19,941 nucleotides of DNA from an uncultured Oscillospiraceae bacterium. Lineage in GTDB: Bacteria; Bacillota; Clostridia; Oscillospirales; Ruminococcaceae. The stretch covers positions 1 through 19,941 of the forward strand of contig CAKTAM010000027.1 in assembly GCA_934527255.1 (NCBI GenBank), given 5' to 3'. The position numbers and the translations under genes are program-made. Position 1 is the first letter of the stretch. Each line of letters opens with the position of its first letter. Of this stretch, positions 14,006 through 19,941 are shown piece after piece. The notes beneath the pieces are model-generated. The model did not search any database. It was not told where the DNA came from and worked only from the letters and a program-made list of their open reading frames with translations.

Positions 14006-14037
14006 CGCAAAAGCGCTGCGTTCGTTCTGCCCGGCAG

Positions 14038-14062
14038 AGCGGCGGCAATGCTGCTGCTTTCT
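14038..14062 (+). terminator. Possible weak terminator after the AraC gene
   Basis: A 9-base stem with two G-U pairs (14038-14046 with 14050-14058), a 3-base loop and only a short T tract. A second small hairpin, ACGGCG-CTT-CGCCGT, is at 14081-14095. Neither is a strong terminator, so some readthrough into the next gene is likely. Confidence 0.35.
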
Positions 14063-14132
14063 GACGGGGCGGAAAAGAGAACGGCGCTTCGCCGTGCAAC
14101 AGAACACAACAAAACAAGGAGAGTGACAAACC

Positions 14133-14705
14133 ATGCAGCAGCTGAGAATGTATTGGAAGCCGCAGGCCACCGTGTGGCCCCAGCCGCCGGAGGGGTGGAG
14201 CTATCGCACCTACAACGGCACACAGGCGGATGCGCAGGCCTGGCTGGAGATTTGCCGCAACGGCCTTCTGCAGCCGCAGGACGGTCCGGAGGTTTTTGAT
14301 GCCTGCATCCTTTCCCGGCCCGATTTTGTGCCGTCGGCCCTGTTTTTTGTTGAACGTGCGGGGCAGCCGGTGGCGACCGTTACCGCTCTGCTTGATCAGG
14401 ATGGCACGGGCACGCTGCACATGGTGGGGGCGCTTCCTGCCAGCCGCGGCTGCGGTGTTGGCGGGCTGCTGTGCCGCATGGGACAGGCCAGCATGTGGGA
14501 GCGCGGCTGCCGTCGGGCTTACCTGACAACGGACGATTTTCGCATTCCGGCCGTCAAAAGCTATCTGTCGGCAGGCTTTGTGCCGGTGGAGTATGACGAG
14601 GGCATGGCGCAGCGCTGGACGGCGCTGTTGGCGCAGATCGGCCGCACCAATGTACCCTTTGTGCGCGAGGACGGCACATCCGCTGGTCTGCTGAACCCGG
14701 CCTGA
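14133..14705 (+). CDS. GNAT-family N-acetyltransferase
   Basis: A 190-residue cytoplasmic acetyltransferase. The GNAT core spans about residues 25-160: FVERAGQPVATVTALL is the central strand pair, HMVGALPASRGCGVGGLL is the acetyl-CoA binding motif A, and VKSYLSAGFVPVEYD is the late motif. The ATG follows AAGGAGA by about 10 bases, a slightly long spacing. I see no promoter in the 127-base gap upstream, so it may be co-transcribed with the AraC gene. Acceptor unknown. It is only distantly similar to the other GNAT in this window, sharing little beyond the RGCGVG loop. It is a weak candidate for the missing pathway N-acetyltransferase because it lies outside the operon. Confidence 0.85.
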   Translation: MQQLRMYWKPQATVWPQPPEGWSYRTYNGTQADAQAWLEICRNGLLQPQDGPEVFDACILSRPDFVPSALFFVERAGQPVATVTALLDQDGTGTLHMVGALPASRGCGVGGLLCRMGQASMWERGCRRAYLTTDDFRIPAVKSYLSAGFVPVEYDEGMAQRWTALLAQIGRTNVPFVREDGTSAGLLNPA

Positions 14706-14812
14706 ACGCCCCCGCCCAATGGCGGGAAAGCAAATGCACGTTGCGTGCGGCGGCGCTTTTAGAGAGAACAGCCTGTGATTTTTTTATCTTTTGCAGTTGC
14801 CTCAATTTTCAC

Positions 14813-14841
14813 TTGCGCTTTTGGCAAATGTATGGTATTCT
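14813..14841 (+). promoter_or_regulatory. Promoter upstream of the ZTP riboswitch and pflB
   Basis: TTGCGC at 14813-14818 and TATTCT at 14836-14841 with a 17-base spacer. The predicted start near 14848 is just before the riboswitch aptamer. The preceding stretch 14706-14812 has a small hairpin at 14711-14726 and a T7 run at 14779-14785 but nothing else I recognise. Confidence 0.65.
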
Positions 14842-14854
14842 GAAAACAGAACAG

Positions 14855-14961
14855 CTCTTCTGTAACTGACGGAGCAGGTGGGAAACCATCGGGGAGCAGA
14901 AGAGAGTGAACCGCAAACAGCGGCAGGCACTGCCGCCGTTTACGTGCCGACCGTCTGGGCA
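14855..14961 (+). promoter_or_regulatory. ZTP (pfl-motif) riboswitch aptamer
   Basis: Senses ZTP/ZMP (AICAR nucleotides), which build up when 10-formyl-tetrahydrofolate is short. The outer stem is perfect: CTCTTCTG (14855-14862) with CAGAAGAG (14897-14904). Inside are the conserved AACTGACGG and GGTGGGAAACCATCGGGGAGC segments. A variable hairpin of about 12 base pairs (14915-14939) follows, then the second conserved block CCGTCTGGGCA (14951-14961). This matches the two-part ZTP aptamer closely. It lies upstream of pflB, the context that first gave this RNA its pfl name: formate made by the enzyme can feed the one-carbon pool. Confidence 0.95.
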
Positions 14962-14997
14962 GTATCGTCGTTCGAAAAAACGCGATGCTGCCTTTTT
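14958..14997 (+). terminator. ZTP riboswitch expression-platform terminator
   Basis: A 10-base stem, GGCAGTATCG (14958-14967) with CGATGCTGCC (14983-14992), one G-U pair, followed by five T. The left arm overlaps the GGGCA of the aptamer's last conserved block, so ligand binding should compete with the terminator and turn transcription on. Confidence 0.9.
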
Positions 14998-15049
14998 ATA
15001 TTCTGCGCGCCCCAAAGGGCGGCGCGCGGCAGCTGAGAAGGAGAAAAAT

Positions 15050-17278
15050 ATGAATGCATGGGAAACGTTTCGCGGCGGCGTCTGGCAGCAGAAGATCGAC
15101 GTGCGCGATTTTATTCAGCAGAACTATACGCCGTATGAGGGGGACGATGCCTTTCTGGCGCCGGTCACACAGCGCACGGTGCGTTTGCGGGACAAGTTGG
15201 ATGCACTGCTGGCGGCCGAGCGGGAGAACGGCGGCGTGCTGGCGCTGGATACCGAAAATGTCATCACCATCACCGCTTTCGGCCCGGGCTATCTCGACCG
15301 GGAAGCAGAGCTGATCGTAGGGCTTCAGACGGATGCCCCGCTCAAGCGCGCCTGCAACCCCTTCGGCGGCATGCGCATGGTGCGCGATGCCTGCAGCGCA
15401 TACGGCCACCCGGTCTCCGAGACGATCGAACAGGCGTTCCGTTATCACAAGGCACACAACGACGGCGTTTTTTCGGCCTATACGGCAGATGTTCGCCGGG
15501 CGCGGCACGTTGGCCTGCTGACCGGCCTGCCGGATGCCTACGGCCGTGGGCGCATCATCGGCGATTATCGCCGTGTGGCCTTGTACGGGGTAAACCGTCT
15601 GCTGGAGGAAAAGCAGCGGGACTATGCGGCGTTGAACGAGGTGCCGACCACGGAAAAGGAGATCCGGTGCGCCGAGGAACTGTCCGACCAGATGCAGGCT
15701 CTGCGTGACCTGTGCGCCATGGCGGCCGCCTATGGGTACGATATCACCCGCCCGGCCGAAAACGCGCGCGAGGCGGTGCAATGGCTGTATTTTGCCTACC
15801 TTGCCGCCATTCGCGAGCAGAACGGCGCTGCCATGAGCCTTGGGCGCACCTCCACCTTTTTGGATATTTATTTCGAGCGCGACCTGCGCGTCGGGCTGCT
15901 GACGGAGTCGCAGGCGCAGGAGCTGATGGATGATTTTGTGCTGCACCTGCGTATGGCACGCCACCTGCGCACGCCGGAATATAACGAGCTGTTCGGCGGC
16001 GACCCCATGTGGATCACCGAGGCGGTCGGCGGCATGGGCGAGGACGGCCGCCCCATGGTCACCAAAAACAGCTTCCGCATGCTGCATACGCTGTATGACC
16101 TGCACGCGGCGGCCGAGCCCAACCTCACCATTCTGTGGAGCGAGGCTCTGCCCGAAAACTGGAAAAAATATGTGGCGAGGGTCTCCATCGATACCGACGC
16201 ACTGCAATATGAAAATGATGACGTCATGCGCCCGTATTACGGCGATGATTACGCCATTGCCTGCTGTGTCTCCGCCATGCGCGTCGGCAAGGATATGCAG
16301 TTCTTTGGTGCGCGTGCCAACCTGGCCAAGCTGCTGCTGCTGGCCATCAACGGCGGCCGCGACGAAAAAACGGGCGGGCAGGTCGGCCCGGCCATGCCGG
16401 TGTATGAGGGCGACTGCCTCGATTATGACGAGGTGTGCCGTCGTCTGGAGGTTTACCGTCCGTGGTTGGCCAAAACTTATGTTTCGGCCATGAATACCAT
16501 CCATTATATGCATGACAAATACGCTTACGAAAAATGCCAGATGGCGCTGCATGATACCGAGGTTCGGCGTCTGATGGCGTTCGGCGTTGCCGGCATGAGC
16601 TGCATGGCCGATTCGCTCTCGGCCATCCGCTATGCCCGGGTGCATCCCATCCGCTCGGCGGAAAACGGCCTCATCGTTGATTATTCCATCGAGGGCGAGT
16701 TCCCCAAGTTCGGCAATGACGACGACCGCGTGGATGCGCTGGCATGCGAACAGGTGCAGAGGTTCTATCAGGCGCTGACACAGTACCCGCTGTACCGCGG
16801 GGCGATTCATACACTGTCCATCCTGACCATTACCTCCAATGTCATGTACGGCAAAAAGACCGGCAACACGCCGGATGGCCGCCGTATGGGCGAGCCGCTT
16901 GCCCCGGGGGCAAACCCCATGAGCGGCCGTGACGTTTCCGGCGCGCTGGCATCGCTGAACTCGGTGGCCAAGCTGAGCTATGAGTACTGCCGTGACGGCA
17001 TCTCCAACACCTTTTCCATCACGCCGGGGGCGTTGGGCAAATCGAAGCAGGAGCAGGTGGAGAATCTGGTTGCCATCCTGAACGGCTATTTTGCGCAGAA
17101 GGCGCAGCATCTGAATGTGAATGTGCTCAACCGGGAAACGCTGCTGGCCGCTTACGAGCACCCGGAGCAGTACCCCAACCTGACCATCCGGGTGTCCGGC
17201 TATGCAGTTAATTTCTACAAGCTCAGCCGTGAGCAGCAGCGGGAGGTCATTTCCCGCACGTTCCACGAAAGCATCTGA
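15050..17278 (+). CDS. pflB: Formate C-acetyltransferase (pyruvate formate-lyase)
   Basis: A 742-residue glycyl-radical enzyme that splits pyruvate with CoA into acetyl-CoA and formate in anaerobic cells. The adjacent catalytic cysteines are Cys405-Cys406 in DDYAIACCVSAM. The radical Gly is Gly717 in RVSGYAVNF, near the C-terminus as usual. LTITSNVMYGKKTGNTPDGRR is the classic PFL segment. The CC pair separates it from glycerol/diol dehydratase relatives, which have one Cys there. The ATG follows GAAGGAG at 15036-15042; an in-frame GTG at 14906 lies inside the riboswitch and is rejected. Expression is controlled by the ZTP riboswitch and terminator upstream. The activating-enzyme gene follows 26 bases later, probably in the same transcript. 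Confidence 0.97.
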   Translation: MNAWETFRGGVWQQKIDVRDFIQQNYTPYEGDDAFLAPVTQRTVRLRDKLDALLAAERENGGVLALDTENVITITAFGPGYLDREAELIVGLQTDAPLKRACNPFGGMRMVRDACSAYGHPVSETIEQAFRYHKAHNDGVFSAYTADVRRARHVGLLTGLPDAYGRGRIIGDYRRVALYGVNRLLEEKQRDYAALNEVPTTEKEIRCAEELSDQMQALRDLCAMAAAYGYDITRPAENAREAVQWLYFAYLAAIREQNGAAMSLGRTSTFLDIYFERDLRVGLLTESQAQELMDDFVLHLRMARHLRTPEYNELFGGDPMWITEAVGGMGEDGRPMVTKNSFRMLHTLYDLHAAAEPNLTILWSEALPENWKKYVARVSIDTDALQYENDDVMRPYYGDDYAIACCVSAMRVGKDMQFFGARANLAKLLLLAINGGRDEKTGGQVGPAMPVYEGDCLDYDEVCRRLEVYRPWLAKTYVSAMNTIHYMHDKYAYEKCQMALHDTEVRRLMAFGVAGMSCMADSLSAIRYARVHPIRSAENGLIVDYSIEGEFPKFGNDDDRVDALACEQVQRFYQALTQYPLYRGAIHTLSILTITSNVMYGKKTGNTPDGRRMGEPLAPGANPMSGRDVSGALASLNSVAKLSYEYCRDGISNTFSITPGALGKSKQEQVENLVAILNGYFAQKAQHLNVNVLNRETLLAAYEHPEQYPNLTIRVSGYAVNFYKLSREQQREVISRTFHESI

Positions 17279-17304
17279 GCACACACCCGAAAGGAGGCGA
17301 GCGC

Positions 17305-18015
17305 TTGCAGGGAAGCATCCATTCCATACAGTCGCTGGGGGCGGTGGATGGCCCCGGCGTACGCTGCGTGGTTTTTCTGCAGGGCTGCCCGCTGCGCTGC
17401 ATTTACTGCCATAACCCGGATACCTGGCAGCCGCAGGGCGGTACCTCCGTCACCGCACAGGCGTTGGTGCAGCGTGTGCTGCGGTTTCGTCCCTATTGGA
17501 AGAACGGCGGCGGGGTGACGGTCTCCGGCGGCGAACCGCTGGCGCAGGCCGCATTTGTGGAAGAATTTTTTGCGCTGCTGCACCGGGAGGGTGTGCACAC
17601 GGCGCTGGATACCTCCGGCACGGGCGAGCCGGAGGCAGCGCGGCGGGTGCTGTGCCACACCGATCTGGTTCTCTGTGACCTGAAATTTCTCACCGAGGCG
17701 GAATATCATGCCCATTGCTGCGGAAGCCTGGCGCCGGTGGAACGCTTCCTGCAGCTGACGGTGCAGCAGCAAACCCCGCTGTGGATCCGCCATGTGGTAG
17801 TTCCCGGTCTGACGGATACGCCGGAGTATCTGCGGCGCATCCGGGAAAAAGCCGAAAGCTTCCCCAATCTGGAAAAGCTGGAATTTCTTCCGTTTCACAA
17901 GCTGTGCCTGGAAAAATACGAGCGTTTAGGACTACCGTTTCCTCTGCGGGATACCCCGGCCATGACGCAGGAGCGCCTGCAGCAGCTGCTGGAGCAAAGC
18001 GGCGGCCGCCCCTGA
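17305..18015 (+). CDS. pflA: Pyruvate formate-lyase activating enzyme (radical SAM)
   Basis: A 236-residue radical SAM enzyme that installs the glycyl radical on PflB. The [4Fe-4S] motif is CPLRCIYC (Cys28, Cys32, Cys35), followed by the family HNPDTW stretch. GGGVTVSGGEPLAQ is the SAM-binding GGE region, with DTSG and CDLKF strands after it and LEFLPFHKLCLEKY near the end. The length is typical. The start is TTG at 17305, chosen because AAAGGAGG ends seven bases before it and the N-terminus then aligns with the family. It probably shares the pflB message and therefore its riboswitch control. Confidence 0.95.
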   Translation: MQGSIHSIQSLGAVDGPGVRCVVFLQGCPLRCIYCHNPDTWQPQGGTSVTAQALVQRVLRFRPYWKNGGGVTVSGGEPLAQAAFVEEFFALLHREGVHTALDTSGTGEPEAARRVLCHTDLVLCDLKFLTEAEYHAHCCGSLAPVERFLQLTVQQQTPLWIRHVVVPGLTDTPEYLRRIREKAESFPNLEKLEFLPFHKLCLEKYERLGLPFPLRDTPAMTQERLQQLLEQSGGRP

Positions 18016-18072
18016 CCAAAAGCTTTTTTAACAGCAGCCTCCCTGCATGGCGGTGGGCCGCCGCATTTCTTT

Positions 18073-18104
18073 GGCGGGCATGGCAGCGCATGTCCGCCGC
18101 TTTT
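18073..18104 (+). terminator. Probable terminator of the pflBA message
   Basis: A 10-base stem, GGCGGGCATG (18073-18082) with CATGTCCGCC (18089-18098), one G-U pair and a 6-base loop, followed by four T at 18101-18104. The 318-base gap from 18016 to 18333 also holds A-rich runs, the next promoter and a leader, but no gene. Confidence 0.7.
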
Positions 18105-18187
18105 GAACACTGACAGGGCAAAAGAAAAAACGGCGGCGGCCGACAAAAAACAATGGCTGATAAACAGTAGCATTTGAGAAAATAACG

Positions 18188-18196
18188 TGCTATAAT
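18188..18196 (+). promoter_or_regulatory. Extended -10 promoter of the rhamnosidase gene
   Basis: A perfect TATAAT (18191-18196) preceded by TG one base upstream (18188-18189) makes an extended -10. No good -35 box is visible at 16-18 bases; an activator could compensate. The leader of about 130 bases contains a hairpin, ATGCC-TTGGC-GGCAT. Confidence 0.65.
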
Positions 18197-18333
18197 GGCG
18201 GAGGAAATCGACGGCTTCAAAAGGGATGACACAGACGGTCAGCTGCACCTGTAATGCCTTGGCGGCATGGCTGCACCGTAAGATGGGCCGCCGTGACCAC
18301 CAAAGAACGGATCAGGACGAAAGGAAGAAAAGA

Positions 18334-19911
18334 ATGCTTTCCATTACACAGCTCTGGCTGGATGGCGGCCGCCTGACACAGGCCCCCCGCAGCCAAATCA
18401 CGGATACGCAGAACCCGATGTTCGGCTGGACGGCCGTATCGGATACGGACGGCGACGGGCAGACGGCCTGCCGCGTCACGGTCGCCGATGCAGACGGCAG
18501 CCTCTTGTGGGACAGCGGCTGGCAGCAGCAGGCCGCCCAGCGGCTGACCTATGCGGGCGCGCCGCTGCCGGTGGGGCAGCCGTTGTCGGTGCAGGTGGGG
18601 CTGCGAAGCGCGGGTGGCGAAGAGACGTTCAGTGCCCGGCAGATCTTTTATAACGGGCAGCGTCCCCAATGGGAGGGCTGCTGGCTGGTTCCGACACAGT
18701 ATCGCTCCCGCGCAGTCAATCAATATCGCCGCCGCTTTGCGGTGAAAGGCCCCATCCGCAATGCCTGCCTGTATGTGGCGGGGTTGGGGTACCACAAGGT
18801 GTGGCTCAATGGGCGTGCGCTGGATGATGCCGTGCTGGACCCGGCCCATGCCAACTATGCCAAAACCGTGTATTATACCGTGCTGCCCGGCCTGGAAACG
18901 CAGCTGCAGGCGGACGGAACCGAAAACGAGCTGGTCGTACAGGTGGCCGACGGCTGGCGTCACAACGACAGCGCGTTTGTTGAACAGGCCACCGGCGGCC
19001 GAAAGATCGAGTTTGCCGGGCAGCCGATGCTCAGCGCCGTGTTGGAATGGGATGGCCCGGAGGGGCGGCAGCGTCTGGTGACGGATGCCGACTGGCAATG
19101 GCGGTATGACCCCATTGTGGAAAGCAACCTTTTTGACGGCGAAACCTACGATGCTGCGGCGCTGCTGCCGGAAAATGAGGCCGAATGGGCCCCCGTTGCC
19201 TGTACCGACGGCCCCGGCGGCGAGATGCGCCCCATGACCATCGCCCCCATCCGCGAACAGGAGACCTACCCTGCCATTGACATTTTCGAGCCGGTCAAGG
19301 GCGTGTTTGTGGCCGATTTTGGCCAGAACATCGCCGGTGTGCTGCGTTTTACACTGCCGGAGGGGCTGCGGCGCGGCCAGAAGATCACCGTTTCGTTTAT
19401 GGAATTTCTGGACGAGGACGGCACCCTGTACCGTGCGCCGCTGCGCGGGGCCAAGCAGACCGATACCTATATTGCGGCGGGCAGCAGCGATGCAGAGCTG
19501 AAGGTGTGGCAGCCGCAGTTTACCTATCACGGCTTCCGCTATGCGGAAATTCGCGGGCTGGAGTGCGTGCAGCGCTCGCAGCTGACGGCCGTGGCGCTGT
19601 ATACCGACGTGGCCTCGGGCAGCTCGTTCCGCTGCGGCAACGCGCTGATCAATCAGATCCACCGCAACGCCGTGCAGACGGAAAAAGCCAACATCCACAG
19701 CATTCTGACGGATTGCCCGCAGCGTGACGAGCGCATGGGCTGGATGAACGACGCCACCGTCCGGTTTGAGGAGACGCCCTATAACTTCCACATCGGCCGC
19801 CTGTTTGCCAAGGTGGTGCGCGATATCCGCAACGAGCAGCGGCCCAACGGGGCATTTACCTGCTGCGCACCGTTTGTGTTTGGCGCGCTTCCGGCCGACC
19901 CGGTCTGTTAG
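18334..19911 (+). CDS. Alpha-L-rhamnosidase (GH78), interrupted by an in-frame TAG
   Basis: A family GH78 glycosidase that removes terminal alpha-L-rhamnose from plant or bacterial glycans. The 525 residues before the stop cover the N-terminal beta domains (about 1-340), the concanavalin-like part with VFVADFGQNIAGVLRF, and the start of the (alpha/alpha)6 catalytic barrel with ILTDCPQRDERMGWMNDA. Family members are usually 800-1000 residues, so the end of the barrel, which carries the general base, is missing. The frame stays open after TAG to the window edge with family-like residues (SYLVAGVQAL). AAAGGAAG precedes the ATG; no signal peptide is seen, so it is probably cytoplasmic and acts on imported oligosaccharides. 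It may be a pseudogene, a sequencing error or a read-through. Confidence 0.85.
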   Translation: MLSITQLWLDGGRLTQAPRSQITDTQNPMFGWTAVSDTDGDGQTACRVTVADADGSLLWDSGWQQQAAQRLTYAGAPLPVGQPLSVQVGLRSAGGEETFSARQIFYNGQRPQWEGCWLVPTQYRSRAVNQYRRRFAVKGPIRNACLYVAGLGYHKVWLNGRALDDAVLDPAHANYAKTVYYTVLPGLETQLQADGTENELVVQVADGWRHNDSAFVEQATGGRKIEFAGQPMLSAVLEWDGPEGRQRLVTDADWQWRYDPIVESNLFDGETYDAAALLPENEAEWAPVACTDGPGGEMRPMTIAPIREQETYPAIDIFEPVKGVFVADFGQNIAGVLRFTLPEGLRRGQKITVSFMEFLDEDGTLYRAPLRGAKQTDTYIAAGSSDAELKVWQPQFTYHGFRYAEIRGLECVQRSQLTAVALYTDVASGSSFRCGNALINQIHRNAVQTEKANIHSILTDCPQRDERMGWMNDATVRFEETPYNFHIGRLFAKVVRDIRNEQRPNGAFTCCAPFVFGALPADPVC

Positions 19912-19941
19912 TCCTATCTGGTGGCAGGCGTGCAGGCCCTG

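Noticed and set aside
14906..15049. GTG start 48 codons upstream of pflB
   Set aside because: It lies inside the ZTP riboswitch and terminator; GAAGGAG and family length support ATG 15050.
14996..17284. 762-codon open frame on the minus strand opposite pflB
   Set aside because: Antisense shadow of pflB, whose catalytic residues are intact; no motif or ribosome binding site in the opposite frame.
1..19941. Mobile elements, CRISPR arrays, tRNA or rRNA genes
   Set aside because: No transposase or integrase motif, no regularly spaced repeats, and no cloverleaf or rRNA segment recognised on either strand.

Overview
This window is G+C-rich DNA with the signals of a low-G+C-type Gram-positive lineage: strong AGGAGG ribosome binding sites, sigma-A-like promoters with 17-base spacers, a ZTP riboswitch, and an anaerobic pyruvate formate-lyase pair. 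Together with a GH78 rhamnosidase and a lipoprotein, this fits a gut Clostridia member, most likely Oscillospiraceae/Ruminococcaceae near Faecalibacterium, Gemmiger or Subdoligranulum. The assignment is inferred from style; no rRNA or other marker gene is present.

Layout. Left edge: a secreted lipoprotein (26-733) closed by a strong terminator, then a GNAT acetyltransferase (1169-1927) with its own promoter and a long leader. Centre: a nonulosonic (sialic-acid-like) sugar locus. The 4,6-dehydratase gene legB (3163-2180) is on the minus strand and diverges from a ten-gene plus-strand operon (3422-13038). The operon order is N-acetyl sugar amidotransferase, legC aminotransferase, CBS-nucleotidyltransferase (PtmE-like), legI/neuB synthase, legG/neuC epimerase, two Gfo/Idh/MocA-family proteins, CMP-nonulosonate synthetase, acyl carrier protein, and SDR reductase. 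Right: an AraC-type regulator with its own promoter, a second GNAT, pflB under a ZTP riboswitch, pflA, and an alpha-L-rhamnosidase interrupted by an in-frame TAG 30 bases before the window ends.

How the genes fit together. The gene set corresponds to the Campylobacter ptm/leg route to CMP-legionaminic acid through nucleotide-linked (GDP in Campylobacter) intermediates. PtmE activates the amino-sugar phosphate, LegB makes the 4-keto-6-deoxy sugar, LegC aminates it, an N-acyltransferase acylates it, LegG releases the 2-epimerised sugar, LegI condenses it with phosphoenolpyruvate, and the cytidylyltransferase makes the CMP donor. No LegH-type acetyltransferase, glycosyltransferase or flippase is visible. 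A dedicated acyl carrier protein plus a reductase-like SDR end the operon. I therefore suggest a modified product whose amide group may be a non-acetyl acyl chain delivered from the carrier protein, and/or an acetamidino group made by the amidotransferase. That is inference.

The most distinctive observations are: (1) the Leg-type operon with a dedicated ACP/SDR pair and no LegH; (2) two sister Gfo/Idh proteins of which one has lost the catalytic residues; (3) a T6GA5 12-mer repeated around the divergent promoters; (4) the ZTP riboswitch-terminator in front of pflB; and (5) the amber-interrupted rhamnosidase in a window where no other gene ends in TAG.
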